Of a stretch of DNA of 64,000 nucleotides, positions 11,245 to 22,971 are shown piece after piece (within the stretch, counting starts at the first letter, position 1; each line of letters starts with the position of its first letter). The stretch is taken from NCBI GenBank assembly GCA_903632075.3, contig CAHIKZ030003327.1, positions 2,195,001-2,259,000 of the forward strand. Reading direction: 5' to 3'. Made by a program: the position numbers and the translations under genes. Source of the stretch: Acanthosepion pharaonis. Its lineage: Eukaryota; Mollusca; Cephalopoda; Sepiida; Sepiidae. Below the pieces are notes generated by a model, which ran no database searches, was not told the origin of the DNA, and saw only the letters and a list, made by a program, of their open reading frames with translations.

Positions 11245-11458
11245 TATTATAATTTTATCATATAGACAAGAACAGTTTACTCACGACAAAAATGCAACAT
11301 CGTTTCGGTGCATTTCAATTTCACCTCAACGAGTGAGAACCAAAAATGGTTATCTATTTTTGGTTCTCACCAGTCGAGGTGCAGTTAAAATGCACCGAAA
11401 CGAAGTTGCATCTTTGTAGTGAGTAAACTGTTTTTGTCTATATGATAAAATTATAATA
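11245..11458. repeat. Long near-perfect hairpin (105-bp arms, ~4-nt loop)
   Basis: The left arm 11245-11349 is repeated in reverse complement at 11354-11458 with only a few mismatches. Paired landmarks are TATTATAATTTTATCATATAG with its complement at the far end, CAGTTTACTCAC, TGCAACATCGTTTCGGTGCA and GTGAGAACCAAAAATGG next to the loop. No coding capacity is seen. It could be a fold-back miniature element or a small-RNA precursor; the sequence does not decide. Confidence 0.85.
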
Positions 11459-11545
11459 AATAGTCATCGCTCTACTATCGGTATCGAGCCCTCTTTTAGA
11501 TCAATGCTGTGAATGTAAGAATTTATATATTACTTTCGTTCTCAT

Positions 11546-11593
<48 letters not shown>

Positions 11594-12670
11594 TACAACG
11601 TTGCTTATTATTCCTCTATAGCAAAGGATTTTCCTTCCTTTTCATTCTATCACGCATCCTGTACATTCTTCTCTCTTTTTTGCAATGTGCCTCTACCAAT
11701 TTCTTTCCCCATTTTTCATCTCGCACAAAATCTTTTCGACTTTCACTCTATACTCAAACCTCGCAATTTGTTGTCCATTCTTCCTTTTCACTCCCACTTA
11801 TTCCAACCCTGTTTCTCCGGTAAACCCTAATTACGCTACGCTTTTTCCATTACCCCATATCTTATTAGATAAAAAAATAGATTCAAAATATTACCCTCAT
11901 ATGGGCAAATTGAACTATCTTCAGTTTTTTTATCTGTCTCTCCTTAATTTATCGCTTTTTTTTTACATTATTATTTTTTAGGTTTTATTGCTTCATTTCA
12001 TTTAACCTCACTATATTTTTCTCTCCATTTGAGAATTATTATGTTTAACCCTAGTCATTAAATAAATAAAGGAAAAGTAACGATTTTCCCGCACATTTTT
12101 CATTAATGGCGACCATGTTAGAATATCATTGGTTTTAAAATCTCATTTAAGTGTCAGAGACTTGAAATGAGATCAGGAAAAGAGAAGAAGAAACTTTTTG
12201 ACCGGGATGTTTTGCTTCCAGGGGTCATATAAGTCAATTTTCTATTTGAATTTTCTTGAGAGAATTTTCGCTTGAGAGCCATTAATTTCAGTTACGCAAT
12301 TCGATTTTGAGAAATATCAATAAAATGTGTTGAAAATATAGGAGAAATTTTGATAGACAATCTTCTTTTAAAAGATTGCGTTGCAGCATAATTTTAATTG
12401 GGTCAAATAAAAAACCTATTTCTGAATAAAAATGAGAATGGCTGTAGATCATTTAAAGCAAAAAGATCGATTTTTACTTTTGTTTATCAGATGTCTCTAT
12501 GATAAATCAAGATTCGGAAATACGGTATATATTCGTATATGAGTGAATACTTGATTGTTGCTTAAAAATGTTTGACTTTGTACTTTTCTGTATTTGAAAG
12601 AATATAGAATCCACTGATATAAAAGGCGCGTCATCTCAACGAAGAATAATATGGTCAGTTTTAAAGTACT
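11459..12670. other. Spacer with one TA array
   Basis: TA lies at about 11551-11590. The 100-residue open frame at 11509-11823 starts as repeat translation and then has no recognisable domain. Confidence 0.5.
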
Positions 12671-12674
12671 CGTG

Positions 12675-12708
<34 letters not shown>

Positions 12709-12733
12709 GAAGAAGAAGAAGAAGAAGAAGAAA
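12675..12733. repeat. (TAA)n-(AAG)n microsatellite
   Basis: About eleven AAT/TAA units are followed by about eight AAG units. Confidence 0.95.
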
Positions 12734-12894
12734 AATGATGATGATTATTCTATTTGAACAAATATTACAGCATTATGGAGTTAGCCTAAGTACAAATACT
12801 TACAGTGTGTGATATGTGGATAAACGTTCACCTACCAGATACCTCAACTTCGCATGTCAGACCTGGGAAAGGTTTTGAGCGAATTTTGGGGAAA

Positions 12895-13445
12895 ACATTT
12901 TTTTTAAGCATTTCACCCCAAGCAAGGCGGGATGCCACTAGCAAGCAAGGGGTTACAGAGTGAGAGCGAGAGTAAAGAGGAGTCATGTAGGAAAGGATGA
13001 AGAGAAGGACAGGGAATAGGTCAGGGTATCTGGAGATGTCGATTGACATTACATTTGAATAGTTGGAGATTATAGCTATTAGGAAAGCTAGTAGTAGGAA
13101 GGGAGTTGTTCAGACGGGAGGTGCGAGACATGAAGCTATTGGAGTGGAAGAGACGGCTACATTTAATCGTTTCGACAGTGAAAGGGTGGGACCGTGATGC
13201 CAACCTAGTAGCACGTTTAAATTCATGCCGTCTTGGAATTAACGAAAGTAGCTCGTCGGGGCAGTTACAAGTATTTGTAGAAAAGACAGAGAGAGGCGAC
13301 GGCACGACTGTGAGAGAGCGACTGTAGACGAGATGCCAGATCAGGACCAACCACATTGCATATCCGTTTCTGGATTTTGTCGAGGACCTTAAGGCGAACA
13401 GCGGGGGCACCAAGCTATATATAGCAGCAGTATTCCATGCAAGGG
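12895..13445 (-). mobile_element. Non-LTR retrotransposon 3' end (family X)
   Basis: On the minus strand the order is a decayed LGAPAVRLKVLDKIQKRI segment, then GPDLASRLQSLSH and LFYKY. After a frameshift come CPDELLSLIPRR, RATRLASRSHPFTVE, RTSRLNNSLP and YNLQLFKCNVNRHL. This is the region between the RT domain and the C-terminus of a common non-LTR family. A 3' UTR follows and ends in an A-rich run (read as T at about 12898-12905). It is the best preserved of the four family X copies here, but a frameshift near 13290 and a stop near 13420 break it. Confidence 0.75.
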
Positions 13446-14510
13446 GGAGTTGATTTATAGATTTTAAGGTTGGAATCCCGGCAATTTGTCCAGGATAATT
13501 TTAAAATGATCGTTGCTAAGAATTAAATAACGTTGGAAATTGTTTGAAAGAAAGAAAGAAAACTTGATTTTCTTTTCAATATTTTAAACATGCATTCATC
13601 ATTTCACTTTCTGCAATGAGTTGATAATATAAATTTATTATGCTATCACCTTTATTAGCAGTTGCCATGGTAAAGATTCTTTTTAGAGAGCAAACATTCA
13701 TTGACGACCTCAGCACAAAGCGATCATAGATAGAAACATAATGCTCACATACGCAGAGAGAGTTGTATTTATTTTAGTTTCAAAACATAATCTGAATTCT
13801 GACATGTAATATCTGATGAAGAACATTAAATGTCGTGTATTCTCGTGTATGAGTCGGCTATGGATATTTAACTAAGGTAACCTTAAGTGTTAATCAAAGA
13901 ACCTAAGTGGCAAAGAAAGCATTTTCCTGTTTTATTTTTATTCCTTATTTGATTTTATTTACATGAGTGTATGTCTGTTTATTTTTTTAGTGTACAAGTG
14001 TATATATTGGCTTGCAATCATCTTTTCTTAGCATAAACAATTTCTGATCAAAATTTACACTGACCAGTGAATTATTTGTACGTATATTTTCCCATTTTTA
14101 TTTTACATTATCTTTTTCAACATATAGTTCAAATAATTGTCATGGGGCAAAAGATTGTCTTACTAAGCAGTCGTAGATGGGTAGAGAGAGAGAAGAAATG
14201 TTTGATCGAATGCTGAATAAGGAAACCCACTTTCATAATTAACTCGAGAAAGCCAAGGTAAGAAGTTACTTACATTACAGTTAAAATATAATAATAATAT
14301 TGTTTAGAAATGTATTTTTGTTGAAGGTGATTTGTTACCGACACGCTTTAATAAAAAAATGTATACCTTCGTTCATATGCAATCACACTTCCACCACCGG
14401 CACCAGCGATAGGCTTGTAAGGTTAGAAAAATAAAAAAAAAGTATGAATATTTATTCTTAAACGTTTTGGCTCTGATCGAATACTGAATAGTGAAATCTT
14501 ACTTTGAATT
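13446..14510. other. A+T-rich spacer, nothing recognised
   Basis: No gene, RNA or repeat family is recognised apart from short GAAA/GAGA runs. Confidence 0.5.
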
Positions 14511-14512
14511 AG

Positions 14513-14574
<62 letters not shown>

Positions 14575-14930
14575 GCTATCAGGGCCTTGAAATCGAAATC
14601 TCAAAAATGTGGCAGATGAGAGCATCAACAATTCCTGTTGTAGTTGGAGCCCTCGGAATGATTGGAAAAGATTCCAATTGGCACATTGAAGGAATTCCGG
14701 GTAGCCCATGTCTTAAAGAAATATTGTTCTCACGAGTACAACCTACATCTTACGAAGGGCTTTATCTATGTAAAATATGTTTATTTATTTATTTTTTTCA
14801 AAATTTCTCAATGAAAAATGTCATGATGTCATTTCTGACTTTAGGTCTCTGGTCGGGACCCGGAAAGAAATGAGTACACACCAGAAATCAAAGGAAATAT
14901 AACAATAATAATAATAATAATAATAATAAC
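14513..14930 (+). mobile_element. Second 5'-truncated R4/Dong-like tail between (TAA)n arrays
   Basis: A (TAA)n array (14513-14573) precedes the terminal ~65 codons: GLEIEISKMWQM, TIPVVVGALGMIGKDS, GIPGSPCLKEI, then after a frameshift a C-terminus ALSM and TAA at 14771-14773. These match the 7.0-7.4-kb copy closely. A nine-base deletion removes YKD before LEIEI. About 130 bases of 3' sequence follow, absent from the first copy, before the next (TAA)n array (14903-14930). Both copies keep only the extreme 3' end, as expected for incomplete reverse transcription into TAA targets. Confidence 0.7.
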
Positions 14931-15500
14931 AACAGGATGATTTGTGCGAGAGGCTAGGCTCTGCAACTAGTAAAAATTATTTACTACAGAAAACAGCAAC
15001 GACGCCTAGCCTGATAAAAAGGACTCTACATTACTTACATGTATTCACACAATTGCTTCAGATTTCGTATGTGCTTATCGTGCTTAGAACAAAATCTTGC
15101 ATTTTATAATGAATGCAATATCAATTTCAAGCTATTCTTTTCATTTAATATTCATGACATAAGCGACATTAAAATAATAACAATGAATGAAATGTTAGTA
15201 GAATTAAGTATCTGAGAGCCTCGTTCCTACGCATCCCGTCAAATGTAAAGGAAGCTACTTAGGGTTAATCCGGCGTTTGTCATCTAGGATTGCCGAAAAT
15301 GGATTGTCTCCTATCGTCTGGTTTACACAACAACTTCAGCTACAAATGGGCCACACCGTGTGCTACCCACTGACCAGGAGAGTAGTTGGAGGGGGGAGCA
15401 AAAGAAACAAATTGCCAACTAGGAATTGAAGTACTTTAAACATTTTGCGATAATAATACACTCGATCTAATTAACGCATGGTTAAATAAGGTAAGTTATG
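14931..15500. other. Spacer, nothing recognised
   Basis: A GCTAGGCTCTG / GACGCCTAGCC pair near 14953 and 15000 is a weak inverted match. No gene is recognised. Confidence 0.45.
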
Positions 15501-15504
15501 TTAG

Positions 15505-15904
15505 TTGTTTGGTTGTCTGTTTAGCTGCATATCAACATCTCTATGAGTTATTTAATGCTGAGATCTAAATAGTATGTTATATTGCTTCTCTTGGTTAGGA
15601 GGTATTATGTAAGCAAATTTTTATTTTATTTTTTGGAGATAATAATGATTTAGTGATAAAAGTTTTACTAATTAACCCATAGCTGTGAGTATGAGTTATG
15701 GATTCATAACTTTCCCTAAGAGCATTTACGTGTAAGTGAATATAAAAAAAACTCAACGAGAATTTGAACTCGGCTCTCCGATTAAAAATTCCCAGCCATT
15801 ATCCATTACACCTCGCGCGCATCCAAGCTTACAGCACCCGGTATTTCCAAACGGTCACCCACCTAACTACTGACCAGATTCGACGTCGCTTAACTTCAAT
15901 GTGG
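15505..15904 (-). repeat. 5S-tRNA SINE, 5S part truncated
   Basis: The minus-strand 5S part is 15904-15828 (GAAGTTAAGCGACG, GGGTGACCG, GGTGCTGTAAG); the first ~40 bases of 5S are missing. The tRNA-like part at about 15820-15750 has GGTGTAATGGATAATGGC and GAGTTCAAATTCTCG. The body carries TATATTCACTTACACG and a 3' tail segment matching ATATCAACATCTC...TTATTTAATG. An extra ~35 bases near 15570-15604 are repeated in inverted orientation just outside the head (see findings). Confidence 0.75.
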
Positions 15905-16639
15905 TAAGTTAAAGTTACAGAAATAACAATATTTCGATATAAATACCTGTTAACCAAGAGAAGCAATATTAAAATCATTATCAAATATATCAGTTCATGA
16001 ATGAAAATTAATATATTCTGATTCCAAAGACTGAAACTACAAGTGGGGAATCGTTCATTGAATTGAAATACGAATATATGCGCAGGGGTCGCTGGATATA
16101 AAGGTGGTACCTTTGATGTCTGGTACGTTTCACCTATGGGTGGATGGACGTCGCTGGCTCCCAACCATATAAATTTCTCACGAGATGGCTCCAAGTTGCC
16201 ATACTCCGGTATACAATTTCAGCTGGCGAGCTAAACTTGTGTGAAGTGGTGTGGTGTTAACACGCACCACAGGACGAAAAACCTCCTCAACGCAGGTCAC
16301 CAGCAAGGGCGGGAGGATTCCTCAGAGGAACTACAACGGTCACGTGCTAGGCGAGCAAGGCAACCCACCTAGTTGGAGAACATCGCCTCTGCTCTGTCAT
16401 GGAAAGGGATGAGTTTCGCCTGGTTAAAAATTCCAAGAAACGCCACTTGATGAATCCAAGAAACCACTTGCAGAGACCCAGGATCTGACACACAACCGTT
16501 TCAAATACAATTGTATACTTTCAACTTCAGCTACAGTGTATTGTTGGCTATTATCCTATAAATATTTATTGTTGGTAACTTTTTTCATATAAAAATATAT
16601 TACTGGTATTTTTGCTATAAACCATACACAAGTGATTAT

Positions 16640-16870
16640 GTCTCTTTTGATTCATGGCTGACTAAGTAGAAGATTTTCCCGCAGATGGCTGCTGTTTCTT
16701 TCTGTGGTAGACTGGTTGCCAGCCTGTCCTGCTAAAAGATGGATTCATATGTTTCGCAAGGTTATTAGCACGTAAGTAAATGTAAAGAACTCAACTGGAA
16801 TTCGAACTCGGTCCTCTGATTTCTCATTCCCAGCCGTTATTCTTTACGTCACAATGCACATCATAATTTG
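16640..16870 (-). repeat. tRNA-headed SINE, second subfamily
   Basis: On the minus strand there is a tRNA-like head ending in GACCGAGTTCGAATTCCAG (B box), then CTTACGTGCTAATA. The subfamily body follows with GGCTGGCAACCAGTCTACC and GCGGGAAAATCT. The same body is found at 27.5 and 28.3 kb. No 5S part is present in this copy. Confidence 0.65.
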
Positions 16871-17560
16871 TAGATCTGTCATAAAATTGTGAAATGTTTA
16901 TGTCATGTTAGAACAAGTGAATATTTACTTTACGCCATATATTTCAAAACGACATAGCTCGACTTTAACAAACAAAAGCTTATGGAAGAGCTTGAAATTA
17001 CAAATATTTGTTTTGGTTTGTTTTACGGCATATCAACATCAATGGGTTATTTAATGTCGACTTTTTTTTTATTGCGCATAATATATTTCCTTCAAAAATG
17101 TACAGCAGAGAAAAAAAAACTTTTGTTTTAAAATTATTTTAATGTTATCATAATAATGGTGGATAACTAGTGAATATAATATAAAGAGAAACAATTTATT
17201 CGTATATTGGGTTAAACAAGAAAATGTTTGAAAGCGATTAGCATTGCTTCGATTATCCACAAAATGAAACCATGAGTTTTCTTAAAAAAAACAAGAAAAA
17301 AGACAAATTTCAGAGGAGAACAAAACATCCATTTTCCCCAGCGGTCAGTCCAGTAGCCATAAGCTCTGTGATACCCATGTGGTAGAAATATCTACAAAAC
17401 AAAATGGTGTACAAGAAGCAGAAAAAATACGAGTCGACGATGCCGAAGAAATACAAACAGCAAAATGGCCTTAAAAATGACCCCTGCTAGTCAGTTATCA
17501 ATGCCGAAAACGGACGCCTTGTTCCCAGTCTTTTATTTCTCTCTTCCCACCCCGTTCCTT
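16871..17560. other. Spacer with a SINE tail fragment
   Basis: About 17018-17062 repeats the SINE 3' tail (TTTACGGCATATCAACATC, TTATTTAATG). The rest is unrecognised. Confidence 0.5.
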
Positions 17561-17810
17561 TTTGCTTTGTGAATGTTTCACTCGTCCTCGACGGCCGCCA
17601 ACTTTGGCTCCGGCCGCGCATGCACAGTTCGTTGCAATGGACAGTTCATCAAAATGGCGCCAATTAGCAGACTACGCTGGCCACCTGCGACTAACGTGTG
17701 TTGCGATTACAAGCGGTCGCGGTCACGTTAGCCAATGGCGACAGGGATTGTAGTTATGAAAAGAACTGGGCCAGAAATCCACCCGCAAGGGACGGGGGTG
17801 CGCGATTATC
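17560..17810. promoter_or_regulatory. CpG-rich promoter-like island
   Basis: About 250 bases are strikingly rich in G+C and CpG within an A+T-rich region. They hold an NRF1-like GCGCATGCAC (17616-17625), a YY1-like AAAATGGCGCC (17651-17661) and a CCAAT element (GCCAATGGCG, 17731-17740). Such a combination is typical of TATA-less animal promoters. A 63-residue open frame across it has no recognisable domain. Direction of transcription and the gene served are unknown; a G+C-rich transposon end is the alternative. Confidence 0.35.
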
Positions 17811-19790
17811 TCTGACTACCTCTCTTCGACCTTCTTTTTGTCCATCCCTTATGACTTGTCAGACATCATATCTCTTTTAATTTTTTTTTTATTATTTCTT
17901 ACTTGCCTTTCCATCTTATCGTATGCTCGAGAACAAAGCTTTACTTTTCTTGAGCTTCCCGCGTTTTCATACCATCAACTTGTGCGCATGAGCAAAGCTT
18001 TGTTCGAAAGATAATCGTGCAAATTTCAGATTCGAATTCTTTTATAAGAGAAAATGTAAATAAGACGACGCCTGTGGTTATATTTATGTATCAACCGGTG
18101 TGAAATAAAACTAATTTTAAGCGCTTGCGGGATTATCTCAAGGATTAGGTGATCTCTGGTTAATCACCTTCTTGAAGGTTCAAAAATCGTTTTTAAATGG
18201 TTTAGAAATTGGACGTGGAATTTAGGGTCCAATTCCAGTCTTTAAAATAAAATACATTTTGTAGATTACCATTCATTAGACCTTTAAAAAAACCAAAGCA
18301 TTTGTCAGAATCGCAAAATATTGATTTTATCATTTTAGATGCTCTTCATAAAATAAATACAGAGGCAAATTGATCCCGGACTTTCTAATTTACAAATGTC
18401 AAGATTCAAACTGCGCTCTGATTGATAAGTGCGTACACAAAGTGAGAAAAAGATCACAATCAATAGTACCTAAAATATCTAATATGCGTCCGATATAATT
18501 CAATGCGCGTATAATGATAACACCACGGATGAATATTTGTTACATACTTTTCCGTTTAACCGTTGAAAATAGAATCATTTTGAATTGATTCAAGTTCAAA
18601 TTCCAGCGATCTAAAAGCGCCAGATCTTCGTCAACAAAATTTTTATTTACCCCACTGACAACACCCAATTCTTGATAATGACCGAAGTAATCGAAATTAC
18701 TTCAATAAAGAAAAAGAAAACATTAACTTTGGACAGTTCTTTTTCTAATTTTGATCTCGAAATACAGAATCTTAATTTGAAATTAAAAAAATAAACAATA
18801 AAATATTCATTAAACTGATTTTGTCAGTGGAATTCAAGGAAATTTGTTAGAATATATATGTGGAAGCCCCTTAAAAATTGTAGAAAAATTCAAGAATCTA
18901 ACAATTTCACTCAACTTATTTTGGTGCAAAACAGGCTCCAGATTTGAATTTCCATATTCGCATTTAGGAATTAATCAGCGACGTTATCTTAAACGCTCTT
19001 AGACCTTTAACATTTCAGACAACTATGTTGGTTGTCTGCTATGAAATTTCTGAAATCATTCCAGAAAAAGATCAACAATATTGTCCGTTCTAACAATAGA
19101 TATTTTAAAATTGGGAAAAATATTCATTAACCAATAAACTTCTGAGATTAGTAAATCTAACTAGTTTCCTGGAGTCTATATTCAGTTATAAATACGATCG
19201 CGTAAATTCACGATGTTAGTACTCAATTTTCAGGTTTTCCGTAAACCTCTGGCCAGGGTTGTTGTTTAGTACACGGCTGAATTTTCACACCGTTCGTCTA
19301 TTTATTATTTAACTTTTCATATACGTTATCGCATAATCTTCTTATAATAGCCTCGCAATTTTAAAGTAAATTAAGCACACTTGAAACAGAAGAACGCAGT
19401 TATGCAAATAATAAGTAGTCATATAGTAGTCTTAACACAGATCCTGATCGCTGACTGAAGGAAAATTACACACGTTCATAAAACAACGTAAATATGTGAC
19501 ACTCTCCTTATGTAGACACATTCTGTTTCTTCTATCACACTAAAGAAATTTATTTTGTGCTTTTGTAAAGAACAAAAACAAAATATTTTTCCGCAATTTA
19601 TTTACCGAGGATCTTTGTAATTCGTTTCTTTCAACTTGAAAGAAAACATATATCAATAATAAAATGTATTTAAGATTTGTAGAACTGTGTTTGAAGATTA
19701 TTTATTTCTTCTTTTTTAGCACTCTCAGTTCTCTACACATATATACATGTGTGTGCGTGTGCTTGCGTGTGTGTGCGTGCGTATGTGACA
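17811..19790. other. A+T-rich spacer, nothing recognised
   Basis: About 2 kb with no repeat arrays, no long open frame and no family I recognise. It is the longest repeat-poor stretch of the window. Confidence 0.5.
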
Positions 19791-19794
19791 AATG

Positions 19795-19850
19795 ACAGTT
19801 CCCCATAAAGGTTACAGGTTCGATTCCTGTCGGAGAAGCGCATATTCGAA
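19795..19850 (+). pseudogene. tRNA-like 3' half
   Basis: A perfect T-arm is visible: ACAGG-TTCGATT-CCTGT at about 19814-19830, containing the B box GGTTCGATTCC. No A box or acceptor partner lies upstream, where a TG-rich repeat occurs instead. Likely the remnant of a tRNA gene or tRNA-derived SINE. Confidence 0.4.
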
Positions 19851-20059
19851 ATTTCTCAAACATGCAGGTCGGAAAATGTATAAACTGAAACTATAGTAAA
19901 TAATTGTCTGGATTAATCCATTTCATAATATATTTTGCTTCTTATTTATTAATTGCAAAGTAACGTAATTTCAATTTTGTTGAAAAAGCGATCCCAGTTA
20001 TAACGTTATTTTGTTTTCTTTGTCAACTTTGTATTATTATTTATATTTTAAATCTTTTA

Positions 20060-20252
20060 AAAACAACAACAGCAATAATAATAATAATAATAATAACAAT
20101 TATTATTATTATCATTATTATAGTTGTAATAATAATAATAATAAAATATTCTCATTTAATTAATAATAATTTTATACGTTATTATTACTATTTTAAAAGT
20201 GTCGCAATATATTGGCACAATGATGACGATCTGCTTACTCCGACATGCAGTG

Positions 20253-20300
<48 letters not shown>
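20060..20300. repeat. (TAA)/(TTA) and (TA)n microsatellites
   Basis: AAT runs near 20073-20095 face TTA runs near 20100-20125, giving a small palindrome. TA lies at about 20258-20300. Confidence 0.9.
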
Positions 20301-20303
<3 letters not shown>

Positions 20304-20701
20304 GTGGAGCTATGTAAAGTACCAGGTTGAAAACTGGCGCAGGCTAGCTGCCCTTGATGAGGGTGAAAGGAGTCTCTCTGCGCGTTGCTTAGCAATTCTC
20401 TTAGTGTTGGTTTCACGATAAAAAGACTTCAGATGGAAAGGAAATCTCATGACAGACTAACACGGTCATTATATTGCATGTCTCTGCTGAGAGGCGTGTA
20501 CTAGCTGATATTGACTGTGATCCGGAAAGGTTAAAAACTCGCTCGTGATTTTTTTATCGACAGATCCAAAAAGTGTGAATGGTCCGAAACAGGCCTTCAC
20601 CACTTGAAACAAATCATTGTGCTGGTTTTCTAACAACTAGATCGAATTAGTTCCACACATATCCGGCTACTGTGAAAAACTCTACGAAACAACATCAACT
20701 T

Positions 20702-20984
20702 CATCTTGGCTCTTCAAATGTATGAACTCTCCAGGACAACAACTCAGCACCAGAAAGAAAAACAGCTCTGGTTGCATTGGAGCTAAAGAATTACAACATT
20801 GATATAGCTGCACTGAGAAGTAACCATCAGTCGACTACATGAAACGAGAAAGCAAAATAAGACATCTAATAGTGTTCCTGCTGCACTTGGATACAATACA
20901 TTCTCTTGTACTGCTTGTGGACTTTTGTGCAATTCTCGAGCCGGTCTCAAAAGTCATGTCCGTCATAGGCATGCAGATAATTAG
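20702..20984 (+). mobile_element. RTE-like element reduced to endonuclease start plus terminal zinc finger
   Basis: 20702-20840 reads HLGSSNV, a stop, then TLQDNNSAPERKTALVALEL and YNIDIAAL. This is the N-terminus of an AP-type endonuclease of RTE-like ORF2 (usual form WNVRTL...APERRTALVARELARYNIDIAALSETR). Only about 40 bases later, 20907-20984 encodes a C2H2 zinc finger at a protein end: CTAC, 12 residues, then HVRH, stop at 20982-20984. In full elements these two parts are separated by the whole RT region, so this looks like an internal deletion derivative. The in-frame stop shows it is not coding now. Confidence 0.6.
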
Positions 20985-21034
20985 TTTGTGATCGCCGGAA
21001 CATCATACGTCGAACTCAACGGGAGAAAACATAT

Positions 21035-21039
<5 letters not shown>

Positions 21040-21102
<63 letters not shown>

Positions 21103-21193
21103 AATCAATTGAAAATGTTTATATGTATCTTATTTATATTTATTATTACATAAATGAACTCTTGGTTGGCCACTCATACATAAAATAGGAGTT

Positions 21194-21257
<64 letters not shown>
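21040..21257. repeat. Two (TA)n arrays
   Basis: TA at about 21038-21100 and about 21198-21257. Confidence 0.95.
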
Positions 21258-21259
<2 letters not shown>

Positions 21260-22300
21260 GTTTAAACGGTTTGTTTTCCGTCATTGTGACACGTGTTGAA
21301 ATATAGAATAAAACCAAAATACGAAGTAAATTTATTGAATGAAAACTTTAGTTTTATGGACAAAAAGGTATTCATGATTGTAAATAAGAAACAAAATATT
21401 TAAATGATACTTGTTCCTTAAAGAAGCACTATTGAGATTCGCAATTATTACACTTTAATTCCATAACTTGATTTGTACGTGAAATGAATCAATTGACAAT
21501 GTGACGACGACTCGATTTGACGTTTTCGATGAAGCCAGTTTTCGAGCAAATGACATTCGGTGTTATAATTGCCTCCCGTTTCTAAGTATACTTTTCTTCG
21601 AGGCTAGTTAACTAATCCCTGTTGCAGACGCCTGCTCAGGTATATTTATATTTCTTCAACAACCACAGAGCCAACTTATGCTTTATACTGTGACTCTACA
21701 GAGCGGACCTTTGTGATAGTTTCTGGTATTGAGCGCGTAATCTGACGTAATCTGTAGTTAAACAAGACCAGTTCGCCCAAACATTCGGTCATTTATTGAT
21801 TACAGCCATAGACGGGGTTTGAACAGATACGTCTATCGAATTTCATTCGCCAACCTAAGGTCAACCTGTGCTATTGTTTTCAATGACTTTCCGACTTTGC
21901 CAGCGGTCTGGATAAAAATGTCTCCACCTTGACAAATTGATCATTTTGAAATTCGAACCCATGACAGAAGTGACGATAAATGAAATAACATTGACTGACA
22001 TAAGAAGTTTCTTGACTTTTATCCGTAAATAAATTCAATTGATACAGGCATTAGTATTTAATTATCTTGAGATTCTGGACAAAATCCAAAAGAGAATGTC
22101 TTTTACAATGATGTTCATCCTGTACAAGGCCCAAGAGCCACTCGAAGCAGAAGATTACGGAATAAGAGGTACGACTCCAAGCAAAGAGATAATGCCACCC
22201 ATGCACCAGTAAGGGGGGGTACCGGAAATAAAAAAAAAAGGCTTTAGAAGAAACTACAAACCCAGCCCTAAACGGGAAACAATGGATAAGTCATTTTCTG
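21258..22300. other. Spacer, nothing recognised
   Basis: A B-box-like GGGTTCGAATTTC on the minus strand near 21960 might be a SINE scrap. No gene is recognised. Confidence 0.4.
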
Positions 22301-22303
22301 TGT

Positions 22304-22534
22304 TCAAAAACACCGGGAATGAGTGTGAACCAAGATGATAGGCGAATTTACTCCTAGTATTACCGGTATCTTGTCTTTAATCAATTTCCTAACGCCATAA
22401 CGCATGCTGGGTATGACGATAAACCACATCCGGCAGCAAGGCATACGATCGAGAGATTCAAGATATTGAGCTGCATTGAACCACCTCTTAAGTGCTGTTG
22501 TTCCGAGGTTCACTCTGACCTGGGATGGTAGCAC
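22304..22534 (-). other. Unrecognised minus-strand open frame, possibly transposon-derived
   Basis: The 76-residue frame includes QVRVNLGTTALKRW, faintly like the R(T/V)RV(N/D)LG.MA.KG motif often met in translated invertebrate repeat sequence. I cannot place it in a family and do not believe it is a host gene. Confidence 0.2.
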
Positions 22535-22822
22535 CTGTCAGGGTCCCAACTTTGAGCAAATAGTGAACCCCATCCAAAAATTCAACAGCTTATTTTTATA
22601 ATAAAATGACCATCAATACAATTTTATGGCAAAATGACAATCAATGCAACACTAAAAAAAAGTGTAAAAATACATTTTTATAGTACCATTACCAACAATA
22701 AATATTAGGATCTACAAAGTATATATTAAAAAAACATACCTTTAGTTTGAAATTATGAAATTACGTACAAAATATCTGTAGTTGAAAGCATAAACTTACG
22801 TACAAAATATTTAGATTTCGGC

Positions 22823-22862
22823 ATTAAATAACCCATTGAGATGTTGATATGCCGCTAAACAA
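22823..22862 (+). repeat. SINE 3' tail fragment
   Basis: TTAAATAACCCATTGAGATG followed by TTGATATGCCG is the inverted form of the tail seen near 15520 and 17020. Confidence 0.5.
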
Positions 22863-22971
22863 AATGATCCAACTGACCGACTTTACGTAGCTTCCTGTGT
22901 CTTTTCAATAAAAAAATGATCATGTCAATTGTTTTGAATGCGCTTGTTTGGTACCTCGACATTATGCATTT

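Noticed and set aside
11371..11410. Hammerhead-like reading of the hairpin at 11.25-11.46 kb
   Set aside because: A stem followed by GAAAC is present, but the first core strand does not fit CTGANGA in either arm.
19814..19830. Possible intact tRNA gene
   Set aside because: Only the T-arm is convincing; no A box, anticodon stem or acceptor pairing is found.
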